The notes: generated by a model not told the origin, from the letters alone. A stretch of 6,020 bases of DNA from an uncultured Anaeroplasma sp. (GCA_934216145.1 CAKQBG010000075.1:1-6020); one strand, 5' to 3'; shown: positions 1-6,020, counted from the stretch's first letter. Translations and numbers: made by a program.

Positions 1-87
1 AATAACAAATAACACAATTACTAAAATTTATTTATAATTTTATCACTTAATTCCACTTTCTACTTGAAATTCAGCTTAAAATAAAGG

Positions 88-120
88 AAAAAATATTCCC
101 ATTCATAGAATGGGAATATT
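88..120 (-). terminator. Intrinsic terminator of the pheST operon
   Basis: A perfect 13-bp inverted repeat (AATATTCCCATTC at 92-104 and GAATGGGAATATT at 108-120) has a 3-base loop and is followed, in minus-strand reading, by six T residues (93-88). It begins four bases after the pheT stop codon. There is no T-tract on the plus-strand side, so it works in one direction and ends pheST transcription. Confidence 0.93.
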
Positions 121-124
121 GATA

Positions 125-2497
125 TTATCTTAATCTAGCATTATATTCCTTAGCTAAATGATCTAATATATTCTTTACTACATTATCTACCTCTTGAGTC
201 TCAAGAGTCTTTGTTGAATCCTCAAATGTTAGCTTGAATGCTAAAGACTTTTCATCCTCACCAACATTTTCACCTGTATAAACATCAAATAATGAAATAT
301 TAGATAAATACTTCTTTGATGACTTCTCAATAACTCTTTGAATATCATAAGCATTTATTGACTTATCACAAACGATAGCTAAATCTCTTTGAATTGATGG
401 AAATTTATTAATGGATTTATATTTTAGAGTTAATTGTTCTGTAACTAAATCCTCTAATGATATTTCTAATGCTACACATCCTTCAACACCTAATTCCTTT
501 TGAACCTTAGGATGAATCTCGCCAATTATACCAATTCTATGACCATTATGAATGATTTCAGCACATCTGCCTGGATGGAATGATACAATCTCATTATAAG
601 GCTTATATGATACTTCAAAATTAAGCTTAGAGAATAATGACTCTAATATACCCTTAAGTAGGAAGAAATCGCTAATTTGTTTACTACCCTTCCACTCTTG
701 ATGAGAGTATACGCCAGATAAAGCAATAGCTAAATGAAGATTTTCTTCATCCTTACTATAAACATTACCAATTTCAAATAATGCAAGATTATCAATCTTT
801 CTAGCCTTATTATATTGGATAGCATCAACAACACCATTTAATAGGCTTTGTCTCATAACAGCTCTATCCTCAGTTAATGGCATTAATACCTCAACTGGGT
901 CTTTAATCTCTTTAACCCATAGACCTAAATCCTTTTTAGCAATTAATGAATAAGAAACAACCTCATTTAATCCCATAAATGCTAAAATTTGACGAACTAA
1001 TCTAGTACGCTTTTGACTATATGTTAAATAGCCCATATCTCTTGTTTTAGCAATAGTTGTTGGAATATTATTATAGCCATACATTCTAGCAACATCCTCA
1101 ATAATATCCTGTGGAGATTCCTCTAAATCCATTCTTCTAGATGGAAGCTTAATTTCATAAACCTCACCATTTTTCTTATATTCATAAGCTAATCTATTAA
1201 ATAGCTCATCAATATATGAATCCTCTAATTCAGTACCTAATACACTATTAATTTTTTTAGTAGTAATAGAAACATACTTAGGCTCTAAAGTAACTCTAAC
1301 GTCTCTTTTAACCTCTTCATATACAGTAGCATCAGCATACTTTTCCATTAACTCAGCTGCATAATCTAAAGCACGTTCAACTCTATCATAATCAATATTA
1401 CGTTCATAACGAATACTAGATTCACTCTTTAAGCCTAGTTTAGTTGAAGTTTTACGAATAGAAAGTGGATCAAAATATGCACCCTCTAATACAATATTCT
1501 TTGTTGTAGATTCAACCTCAGTAGATAATCCACCCATAACACCAGCAACACAAATTGCGTCTTTACCATTAGTAATAACGATATCATCACTATTTAGCTC
1601 ACGCTCAATTGTATCTAATGTTTTTAGCTTCTCACCATCATGTGCTTGTCTAACAACAATAGTATTACCTAATGAATCAGCATCAAAGGCATGAAGTGGT
1701 TGACCCATTTCAATTAATACATAATTTGTAATATCTACTACGTTATTAATAGGTCTAATTCCACTAGACATTAATCTAGCCTTCATCCATTGTGGAGATT
1801 CCTTTATAGTTACATTAGAAACATATCTAGCATTATATTTGTAACATTTATCAGTTTCAACTTTAACATTAATAGGATTTGGCATAGAAACTGTATGTAA
1901 TAGAGGTAGATGTGGAGTGATTTTCTTATTTAATGTCGCACCCATATCATAAGCAACGCCTTCAATTGACAATAAATCAGAACGATTTGATGTTAATTCT
2001 AAATCAATAATAGTATCATCAAAGCCTAAATATTTTAATGGATCATCTCCAACTGGAGCATCATCATTAAATAAATAAATACCATTCTTAAATTCTTCTG
2101 GTACATATTTTTCTTCAATGCCTAGTTCCTGTAGACTACAAAGCATACCATTAGATTCAACACCACGAATCTTTGAAGGTTTAATTTTAAAATTACCAGG
2201 TAAAACAGCACCAGGTAATGCACAAATAACCTTTACACCAGTTGTAACATTAGGAGCACCACAAACAATTTGTGAAACCTCATTAGGTCTAATCTCAACC
2301 TGACATATATGTAAATGATCACTATTTGGATGCATTTGACAATCTAGAACCTTAGCAATTGTTAAATTAGTAGCATCAACAAGCTTTTTATATGACTCAA
2401 TCTCACATACATGAGCATTTATTTTCTTAAATAATTCTTCATCAGAATAACTACTTAAATCAATATAATCACTTAACCAATTCTTTGAAACCTTCAT
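125..2497 (-). CDS. pheT: Phenylalanyl-tRNA synthetase beta subunit
   Basis: PheT is the large subunit of the cytoplasmic alpha2-beta2 enzyme that charges tRNA-Phe with phenylalanine. It binds the tRNA and carries the editing site that clears mischarged Tyr. The 790-residue protein is close to the usual Bacillota length (about 800) and is intact. Domains in order: EMAP-like tRNA-binding fold (about 42-155, with HPNSDHLHICQV), B3/B4 editing domain (about 215-390, with SGIRPINNVVDITNYV and GQPLHAFD), B5 domain (about 405-480, with DIIEDVARMYGYNNIP), catalytic-like core (about 490-690), and C-terminal FDX-ACB anticodon-binding domain (about 695-790, starting FPSIQRDLAIV). The ATG at 2497 is preceded by AAGGAGG (2513-2507) at nine bases. 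That ribosome site lies inside the last codons of pheS, whose stop ends one base upstream, so the two subunits are probably translationally coupled. Expression should follow the pheS T-box. Confidence 0.98.
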   Translation of the reverse strand: MKVSKNWLSDYIDLSSYSDEELFKKINAHVCEIESYKKLVDATNLTIAKVLDCQMHPNSDHLHICQVEIRPNEVSQIVCGAPNVTTGVKVICALPGAVLPGNFKIKPSKIRGVESNGMLCSLQELGIEEKYVPEEFKNGIYLFNDDAPVGDDPLKYLGFDDTIIDLELTSNRSDLLSIEGVAYDMGATLNKKITPHLPLLHTVSMPNPINVKVETDKCYKYNARYVSNVTIKESPQWMKARLMSSGIRPINNVVDITNYVLIEMGQPLHAFDADSLGNTIVVRQAHDGEKLKTLDTIERELNSDDIVITNGKDAICVAGVMGGLSTEVESTTKNIVLEGAYFDPLSIRKTSTKLGLKSESSIRYERNIDYDRVERALDYAAELMEKYADATVYEEVKRDVRVTLEPKYVSITTKKINSVLGTELEDSYIDELFNRLAYEYKKNGEVYEIKLPSRRMDLEESPQDIIEDVARMYGYNNIPTTIAKTRDMGYLTYSQKRTRLVRQILAFMGLNEVVSYSLIAKKDLGLWVKEIKDPVEVLMPLTEDRAVMRQSLLNGVVDAIQYNKARKIDNLALFEIGNVYSKDEENLHLAIALSGVYSHQEWKGSKQISDFFLLKGILESLFSKLNFEVSYKPYNEIVSFHPGRCAEIIHNGHRIGIIGEIHPKVQKELGVEGCVALEISLEDLVTEQLTLKYKSINKFPSIQRDLAIVCDKSINAYDIQRVIEKSSKKYLSNISLFDVYTGENVGEDEKSLAFKLTFEDSTKTLETQEVDNVVKNILDHLAKEYNARLR

Positions 2498-2498
2498 C

Positions 2499-3539
2499 TT
2501 ACTTTTCCTCCTTAAATTGATTTAAGAAACGAACATCATTTGTATAGAAGTTTCTAATATCATCAATTCTATGCTTAAGCATTGTAATTCTTTCAACACC
2601 AATACCAAAAGCAAAGCCTTGAATCTTTTCAGGATCATAGCCAGACATTCTTAATACATTATCATTAACCATACCAGCACCTAATACCTCAATCCAGCCA
2701 GTATTCTTACATGTACTACAGCCCTTACCTCCACATAATCCACAAGAAACATCAACCTCAACTGATGGTTCTGTGAATGGGAAGAATGATGGACGTAAAC
2801 GAATCTCTCTATCAGGGTCAAACATCTTTCTTGCCATTTCAAGTAAAGCACCCTTTAAATCAGCAAGAGTAATATCAGTACCTAATACTAATCCCTCACA
2901 TTGCATAAATTGATGAGAGTGAGTTGCATCATCAGCATCTCTTCTATATACCTTACCAGGACAAATAATCTTAATAGGTTCACCCTTCTTTTCAAGCATT
3001 GTACGAACCTGAACAGGACTTGTTTGGCTTCTTAAAAGCTCCTCAGGGTTAATATAGAATGTATCCTGCATATCTCTAGCTGGATGTCCCTTAGGTAAAT
3101 TCAATCTTTCAAAGCAGTTCTCATCAGTTTCAATTTCAGGACCTTCAGCAACTGTATATCCCATACCAATATATAAATCCTCAAGCTCCATAATAGTTTG
3201 GTTTAATGGATGAATTCCACCAGCAGGAAGATTAACACCAGGTAATGTTACATCTATTGTTTCATTTTGAAGCTTAGCATTAATAATAGCCTCTTCAATT
3301 GATTTTCTCTTTTCTTCAAATTTTTCCTCTAATGCTTGCTTAATCTTATTTGAACGCATTCCAATTTCTTTTCTCGCTTCAACAGTTAAATCACGCATTC
3401 CAGCCATAGCTTGAGCAATAATACCTTTTTTACCCAGATAATTAGCTTTCTTTTGTTGTAATTGATTTAAATCATTAACGTCTTTTAAATCTTCATCAAG
3501 ATTATCAACTACATGTTCTAATTCTTCGATTTGACTCAT
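2499..3539 (-). CDS. pheS: Phenylalanyl-tRNA synthetase alpha subunit
   Basis: PheS is the catalytic subunit (class II aminoacyl-tRNA synthetase) that activates Phe with ATP and transfers it to tRNA-Phe, working with PheT. The 346 residues match the family norm (about 340-350). An N-terminal coiled-coil arm (about 1-90) that grips tRNA is followed by the catalytic core. Visible are motif 1 ([17 protein letters not shown], from about 107), motif 2 (VYRRD at 197-201 and THSHQF at 206-211) and motif 3 (FGIGVERI, 311-318). The Phe-pocket alanine is present in FAFG (Ala310). A Cys cluster [12 protein letters not shown] (Cys266, 269, 274, 277) is a common Firmicute PheS insertion; metal binding is only a guess. 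I chose the ATG at 3539 because GGAGG (3552-3548) sits eight bases upstream. A TTG at 3554 would add five residues but overlaps that ribosome site. The stop is followed after one base by pheT. Confidence 0.98.
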   Translation of the reverse strand: MSQIEELEHVVDNLDEDLKDVNDLNQLQQKKANYLGKKGIIAQAMAGMRDLTVEARKEIGMRSNKIKQALEEKFEEKRKSIEEAIINAKLQNETIDVTLPGVNLPAGGIHPLNQTIMELEDLYIGMGYTVAEGPEIETDENCFERLNLPKGHPARDMQDTFYINPEELLRSQTSPVQVRTMLEKKGEPIKIICPGKVYRRDADDATHSHQFMQCEGLVLGTDITLADLKGALLEMARKMFDPDREIRLRPSFFPFTEPSVEVDVSCGLCGGKGCSTCKNTGWIEVLGAGMVNDNVLRMSGYDPEKIQGFAFGIGVERITMLKHRIDDIRNFYTNDVRFLNQFKEEK

Positions 3540-3547
3540 TTTCTTCT

Positions 3548-3552
3548 CCTCC
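3548..3552 (-). promoter_or_regulatory. Ribosome binding site that fixes the pheS start
   Basis: GGAGG lies eight bases before the ATG at 3539 and directly after the T-box terminator U-tract. A longer frame starting at the TTG at 3554 would use these same bases as codons, so they argue for the ATG as the true start. Confidence 0.85.
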
Positions 3553-3585
3553 AAAAATAAAAAAATCCTTAGATTACTCTAAGGA
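3553..3585 (-). terminator. T-box leader terminator (attenuator)
   Basis: An 8-bp stem (TCCTTAGA 3585-3578 with TCTAAGGA 3573-3566) closed by a GTAA tetraloop is followed by a T-rich run (3565-3553, interrupted by one A). The CCTT at 3584-3581 in its 5' arm is also needed to pair with AAGG (3608-3605) of the T-box antiterminator. The two structures therefore exclude each other, which is the switch controlling pheST. Confidence 0.93.
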
Positions 3586-3783
3586 CGCTTTAATCGTGTT
3601 ACCACCTTAGTTCCTAAAATATAAAACACTTTAGGCACTCAATATGCTTTAACGCAGCTAACGGATGTTATTAGCATCATTCCGAAAGTGAACTCATAGA
3701 TATTTTATAAGAATTTTTCACCAATTAATTCTCTCTCTAAATAAAATTCAATCTACTATGTCTTTCATCTTCAAATTAATATC
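3560..3783 (-). ncRNA. T-box riboswitch, tRNA-Phe specific
   Basis: This untranslated leader senses uncharged tRNA-Phe and permits pheST transcription when Phe-tRNA is scarce. Stem I closes with GAAAG (3766-3762) against CTTTC (3688-3684) and contains the AGTA loop-E element (3757-3754). The specifier is TTC (3692-3690), one base before the closing stem, matching the Phe codon. A distal hairpin pairs GAATT (3731-3727) with AATTC (3715-3711). Next comes an H-type pseudoknot: GATG 3678-3675 with CATC 3667-3664, and CTAA 3674-3671 with TTAG 3661-3658. Stem III pairs CCTAAA 3635-3630 with TTTAGG 3618-3613. The T-box AAGGTGGTAACACG spans 3608-3595; its TGGT bulge (3604-3601) can pair with the ACCA 3' end expected of tRNA-Phe. 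In the antiterminator AAGG pairs with CCTT (3584-3581) and ACG (3597-3595) with CGT (3587-3585). The 5' end is inferred from the promoter. Confidence 0.95.
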
Positions 3784-3789
3784 AAATGT

Positions 3790-3818
3790 ATTATACTAAA
3801 ATTCAAATAATAATTCAA
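3790..3818 (-). promoter_or_regulatory. Promoter of the pheST operon
   Basis: A TTGAAT -35 box (3818-3813) and a perfect TATAAT -10 box (3795-3790) are separated by 17 bases, the sigma-A optimum. Transcription would start near 3783, just ahead of T-box stem I. A second TTGAAT (3806-3801) lies within the spacer but is too close to the -10 to serve as a -35. Confidence 0.87.
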
Positions 3819-3853
3819 GTGAGATTTTTTTGAATGAATGCTATTACAATTAT

Positions 3854-5047
3854 TTAATGTAAGGGAATATATCCACTTTTTTCAATTAGTCTTTGTCCTT
3901 GATCTGATAAAATCCAATCAATTACCAATTTAGTATTACCAGTTGGTTCTCCATTTGTAATCGCATAAAAATTAACTGTAAAAGGATAAACACCTGACTG
4001 AATATTTTCTTTAGAAGGACTAATTCCATTAATATTTAAAAGTTTAACCTGACTTGGATACATCGTTGTTGCAAAATATCTATATGAATATCCTAATGCA
4101 TTTTGAATACCATGATATTTATTACTAACAGATAAGATAAGACTATCTAATGGTTCATCATAATCAAGCGGTAATGGTTGCGGTTTAACAATAGGTAATC
4201 CCTTCATTATTCCTTGTAAACCAGTTTGACTTCCAGAACCTTCAGGTCTTTGAAAGCAAATCATTTTGCCTCCTTCATTCCATCCTAATGTTTTCCAATA
4301 TTGTGTTTTACCAGAATAAATATTTCTTATTTGTTGAATTGTTAAATTTTCAACAGGATTTTCTAAACCAACTATAAAAACAAAAGCTTCCTTTCCAATA
4401 GGTGTAAAAACCAAATCAACATTTTTCTCTCTTGCTTTTTCAAGTTGAGTTTTAGAAGCCATAGCAGAAATAATTAAATCTCTTTCATTATCAATAATTC
4501 CATCAAATGCCTTCAATGTATTCGTAAACATAACCTCATCAGTATAGGAATTTTTATCATAAATACTTTCTGCAATTGCCGAATATACCGGATATAACGC
4601 TAACGCTCCATCCATTACAGGAAGGCTTTCTTTCAATAATAAAGTTGATTCTTCATCTAATTTCACAGTTTTATTATTTTCCTTATATGGAGCAAATTCT
4701 GAAACATCCCAGTCACTTCCACCAGAAACATTATGACCCAAAATAAACCAAGATCCTTTAATTGATAAAGGGAATAACAACAATGAAAATAATCCTGTAA
4801 TAAAAAAAGCTATAACAATTTTTCTCTTATTTTTCTTATCAAATAACCAAATAGCGACAGTAAAAGAAATACATAAAACAACTAATAATGACATTGGCAT
4901 TATTCCAATAAAATTATCAATTTGACTAAATTCCTTAAAATATTCATACTTTACCAAATAAAAAATTACAAAAAATAATATTATTGCTGTAAATATTGTT
5001 TTACCAATAATTATAAAAATTCTTTTTATATTCATATGATTCACCAT
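3854..5047 (-). CDS. Membrane-anchored PstS-like substrate-binding protein
   Basis: From the ATG at 5047 the protein has 397 residues. Three membrane segments (about 10-33, 46-69, 77-95) are followed by a periplasmic-binding-protein-like domain (about 125-397). By the positive-inside rule (KKNKRK between helices 2 and 3) the binding domain faces outside. The domain resembles the PstS/COG0226 phosphate-binding family: DGALALYPVYSAIAESIY near 146, NPVENLTIQQIRNIYSGK, the anion-loop-like RPEGSGSQT (267-275), and a C-terminal end GQRLIEKSGYIPL. There is no lipobox, so the helices replace the usual lipid anchor. The ligand is not proven; phosphate is the best guess. The start overlaps the previous gene's stop as TGATG, suggesting coupling. 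Neither start has a strong ribosome site; an in-frame ATG at 5035, with a weak GGTGA ahead, is an alternative, and a GTG at 5050 is less likely. No permease or ATPase genes are nearby, and no terminator separates it from the pheST promoter. Confidence 0.8.
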   Translation of the reverse strand: MVNHMNIKRIFIIIGKTIFTAIILFFVIFYLVKYEYFKEFSQIDNFIGIMPMSLLVVLCISFTVAIWLFDKKNKRKIVIAFFITGLFSLLLFPLSIKGSWFILGHNVSGGSDWDVSEFAPYKENNKTVKLDEESTLLLKESLPVMDGALALYPVYSAIAESIYDKNSYTDEVMFTNTLKAFDGIIDNERDLIISAMASKTQLEKAREKNVDLVFTPIGKEAFVFIVGLENPVENLTIQQIRNIYSGKTQYWKTLGWNEGGKMICFQRPEGSGSQTGLQGIMKGLPIVKPQPLPLDYDEPLDSLILSVSNKYHGIQNALGYSYRYFATTMYPSQVKLLNINGISPSKENIQSGVYPFTVNFYAITNGEPTGNTKLVIDWILSDQGQRLIEKSGYIPLH

Positions 5048-5394
5048 CACATAAATCTAATAAAAGCAACACCTGTTGCGAATAAAACTACTAAAACAAT
5101 AATAATTACTATTGGTAAAATTACAGCAATTAAATTTAAAATTAAGCCTACTTTATTATCTTTTTCTTTTGAAAGTAATCCTAATATTCCCAAAAATAAA
5201 CTAAAAAAAGGAGAATATAAAGAGCTTGCAGCAACATATGTAGATATAACACCACAATTAGGAATATAACCTATTAGCATTCCTATAAAGTAAATTATAG
5301 CCGCAATTGGATAAACAATAAAAGCCCATATTCCATATTTTGTCATTTTTGACATCTTCTTCATTTTTGTTTCTTCATTTAATACTTCACTCAT
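5047..5394 (-). CDS. Small membrane protein of unknown function
   Basis: I do not recognise a named family. The 115-residue protein has a Met/Lys-rich cytoplasmic start (1-19), a hydrophobic segment at about 20-43, a second at about 57-74 (containing LFLGILGLLSKEK), and a long very hydrophobic stretch at about 82-113 rich in Ile, Leu and Val. The GxLGLLxKxKxNKxGLxLNxIA pattern resembles the small DUF4190-like membrane proteins of Firmicutes, but this is a likeness by eye only. The ATG at 5394 has AGGAG (5408-5404) nine bases upstream, so the start is firm. Its TGA stop overlaps the start of the PstS-like gene by one base. Co-translation suggests a partner or accessory role for that protein at the membrane. 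The stop being TGA also argues against a mycoplasma-type code. Confidence 0.7.
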   Translation of the reverse strand: MSEVLNEETKMKKMSKMTKYGIWAFIVYPIAAIIYFIGMLIGYIPNCGVISTYVAASSLYSPFFSLFLGILGLLSKEKDNKVGLILNLIAVILPIVIIIVLVVLFATGVAFIRFM

Positions 5395-5403
5395 AAAACA
5401 TCA

Positions 5404-5408
5404 CTCCT
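5404..5408 (-). promoter_or_regulatory. Ribosome binding site of the small membrane protein
   Basis: AGGAG lies nine bases upstream of the ATG at 5394. It is the only strong ribosome site of the two-gene unit and fixes the first start. The second gene probably depends on coupling. Confidence 0.75.
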
Positions 5409-5516
5409 CGTTTAAAAAATTTTACAAAAGTATAAATATTTTTTTATAATAAAATTATGTATAAATGACATCATTAATATAGTTTAATAAGTAACAACTT
5501 TTAATTCTTTACTTAT

Positions 5517-5544
5517 AGTATACAATAAAATGTAAAAAAAACAA
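5517..5544 (-). promoter_or_regulatory. Candidate promoter of the PstS-like operon
   Basis: TTGTTT (5544-5539) and TATACT (5522-5517) are separated by 16 bases, giving a leader of roughly 115 bases before the first gene. The -35 is poor, as expected of an activator-dependent promoter. A second TATACT at 5434-5429 lacks a good -35 but is an alternative. In DNA this AT-rich both calls are weak. Confidence 0.3.
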
Positions 5545-5606
5545 GAATGAAGTAGTTTTTATGTTAAAATTGAGTGAATTTATAAAAAATGTAAACAAAA
5601 TGTAAT
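5531..5606 (-). promoter_or_regulatory. Possible PhoP-box array
   Basis: On the minus strand TTNACA-like hexamers occur at 5606-5601 (ATTACA), 5595-5590 (TTTACA), 5578-5573 (TTCACT), 5567-5562 (TTAACA) and 5536-5531 (TTTACA). Two pairs are exactly 11 bp apart. Direct repeats of this form with about 5-bp gaps are the Bacillus PhoP recognition pattern, and the nearest one ends eight bases before the candidate -10. The link to a PstS-like gene supports the reading, but high AT content makes chance matches likely and the array is irregular. Confidence 0.27.
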
Positions 5607-5708
5607 ATAAACTAATTATTAAATATAAAGACTAAAACTTATCTCTTTATACTAAACTGTCTATTAAACACAGTAAACATACCATCTATTGATGATATTT
5701 GCATATCT

Positions 5709-5731
5709 AAAGCCTGTAATATGGCTTTTTT
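5709..5731 (+). terminator. Small plus-strand terminator-like hairpin
   Basis: AAAGCC (5709-5714) and GGCTTT (5723-5728) form a 6-bp stem with an 8-base loop, ending in a run of six T (5726-5731). The form is typical of an intrinsic terminator, but no plus-strand gene is visible upstream. It may be a leftover or may block transcription moving toward the structured region on the right. Confidence 0.5.
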
Positions 5732-5800
5732 GTATAATCACTTTTATCGCTATATCATTTTGTTTATTGAATACTAATAATCAAAAAATAAGACTTAATA

Positions 5801-5828
5801 TAAAAAAGGAGTAACTTGATAGTTACTC
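5801..5828 (-). terminator. Perfect palindrome, minus-strand terminator-like
   Basis: GAGTAACT (5809-5816) and AGTTACTC (5821-5828) form a perfect 8-bp stem with a 4-base loop. Read on the minus strand the stem is followed by C and six T (5807-5802), so it would stop transcripts coming from the right. No minus-strand gene lies there, so it either ends an antisense RNA or serves as an end hairpin of a mobile element. Confidence 0.6.
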
Positions 5829-5834
5829 GCAATT

Positions 5835-5926
5835 TAGGTTCTTTAAATTCTGAGGTAGGTAGGTAGTTACCCTCTTAAAAATTGAGGTAGGCAATAATTT
5901 AATACCTCTTTTCCATTTTAAGGTAG
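5835..5926. repeat. Three imperfect repeats forming a complementary ladder
   Basis: Three units of 23-24 bases (5835-5858, 5868-5890, 5903-5926) share a T-rich middle and end in GAGGTAG or AAGGTAG, spaced 33-35 bases apart. The second and third begin with TACCCTC and TACCTC, complementary to those ends. Alternating complementary segments lie at 5852, 5868, 5884, 5903 and 5920, so several hairpins that exclude one another can form. The 9-mer AGGTAGTTA also recurs at 5861 and 5921. Confidence 0.65.
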
Positions 5927-5941
5927 TTATGTATACAAAAA

Positions 5942-6000
5942 ATGTATGTTTCCTTTTATAATAGTAATTGGACAAAATACTTAAGAAAGGAAACATACAT
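5942..6000 (+). repeat. 15-bp perfect inverted repeat hiding a ribosome site
   Basis: ATGTATGTTTCCTTT (5942-5956) and AAAGGAAACATACAT (5986-6000) are perfect reverse complements around a 29-base loop. The right arm contains AAAGGA (5986-5991), a ribosome site nine bases before the ATG at 6001. A TATAAT at 5957-5962 lies just after the left arm, so a transcript from it would begin near 5969, lack the left arm and be translatable. Read-through RNA would carry both arms and be silenced. Read on the minus strand the same stem is followed by a T run and could act as a long-loop terminator. Confidence 0.8.
5957..5962 (+). promoter_or_regulatory. Candidate -10 box for the frame at 6001
   Basis: A perfect TATAAT lies in the loop of the 5942-6000 inverted repeat. 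No good -35 is seen at 16-18 bases upstream; the nearest match is TATACA at 5932-5937, with a 19-base gap. It is likely weak, as is usual for transposase promoters. Confidence 0.4.
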
Positions 6001-6020
6001 ATGTATTATAAATCATTAAT
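6001..6020 (+). CDS. Start of a frame cut by the window edge, possible transposase
   Basis: Only ATG plus five further full codons (MYYKSL) are inside the window. The ATG has AAAGGA at nine bases and sits directly after the 15-bp hairpin arm. The product cannot be identified from this. An IS200-type TnpA is suggested by the upstream architecture. The next codon begins AT, so it is Ile or Met, or Asn, Lys, Ser, Thr or Arg only if the frame is misread. Confidence 0.4.

Larger units (their letters stand above)
5395..5800. other. AT-rich intergenic region
   Basis: No convincing gene is present. The left part should hold the promoter and leader of the minus-strand membrane-protein operon. The right part (about 5639-5800) holds a plus-strand terminator-like hairpin and a 32-residue minus-strand open stretch without a ribosome site. 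It may be decayed sequence between the operon and a mobile element. Confidence 0.6.
5801..6020 (+). mobile_element. Possible left end of an IS200/IS605-like element (partial)
   Basis: The combination is a compact palindrome (5809-5828), a tract of structured repeats, a promoter-like TATAAT, a long hairpin that hides the ribosome site, and a frame opening at 6001. IS200 elements are known for a terminator-like left-end hairpin, a second hairpin occluding the tnpA ribosome site and an antisense RNA. The visible start MYYKSL is compatible with some IS200-type TnpA N-termini but is far too short to prove it. No terminal inverted repeat or target duplication can be judged here, and the left boundary is unknown. 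Confidence 0.33.

Noticed and set aside
2118..2303. 61-codon plus-strand open frame
   Set aside because: It lies wholly inside pheT on the opposite strand, with no ribosome site and no recognisable protein; pheT is certain here.
3540..3554. TTG start extending PheS by five residues
   Set aside because: Those codons are the GGAGG ribosome site of the ATG at 3539, and family members start with a MSQIEEL-like sequence.
3835..3860. Terminator after the PstS-like gene
   Set aside because: TTACA...TGTAA gives only a 5-bp AT-rich stem without a following T run on the minus strand.
5036..5269. 77-codon plus-strand open frame
   Set aside because: It mirrors the small membrane protein gene. Its Lys/Ile/Thr-rich composition is what the reverse of a hydrophobic AT-rich gene gives, and it lacks a ribosome site.
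5561..5605. 14-residue plus-strand frame starting ATG TTA AAA
   Set aside because: It is too short, has no good ribosome site, and overlaps the repeated TGTAAA motifs read here as possible regulatory sites.
5656..5674. ACTGT...ACAGT short inverted repeat as an insertion-sequence end
   Set aside because: Only five base pairs, expected by chance in DNA of this composition, and no matching end is seen.
5835..5926. CRISPR array
   Set aside because: The units are only loosely alike, have too few copies and no distinct spacers, and no cas genes are present.

Overview
The window is AT-rich DNA from a low-GC Gram-positive bacterium (Bacillota, or a relative with a standard genetic code). The evidence is strong AGGAGG-type ribosome sites, a T-box riboswitch, the Firmicute-style pheS-pheT pair, TGG used for Trp and TGA used as a stop. 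No genus can be named from this sequence. All confidently called genes lie on the minus strand.

Left and centre (1-3820): one complete transcription unit for phenylalanyl-tRNA synthetase. Reading right to left it has a sigma-A-type promoter (3818-3790), a full T-box leader with a UUC (Phe) specifier and a terminator/antiterminator switch, pheS (start at 3539), pheT (start at 2497, one base after the pheS stop) and a strong intrinsic terminator just past pheT (120-88). Uncharged tRNA-Phe is expected to switch the operon on.

Centre-right (3854-5394): a two-gene unit. It contains a 115-residue membrane protein of unknown function and, overlapping its stop codon by one base (TGATG), a PstS-like substrate-binding protein tethered by three N-terminal membrane helices instead of a lipoprotein anchor. 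No pstCAB permease genes are present in the window. Upstream of this pair are TTNACA-type hexamers, some at 11-bp spacing, that resemble PhoP boxes. This would fit phosphate control but is unproven.

Right end (about 5640-6020): no long reading frame, but dense structure. There is a small plus-strand terminator-like hairpin, a perfect 8-bp palindrome that reads as a minus-strand terminator, a ladder of alternating GAGGTA/TACCTC segments, and a perfect 15-bp inverted repeat whose right arm covers the ribosome site of a reading frame starting at 6001 and cut by the window edge. This resembles the translation-silenced left end of an IS200/IS605-type insertion sequence. That is an inference, because only six full codons of the gene are visible. 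It is the part of the window most worth following up.
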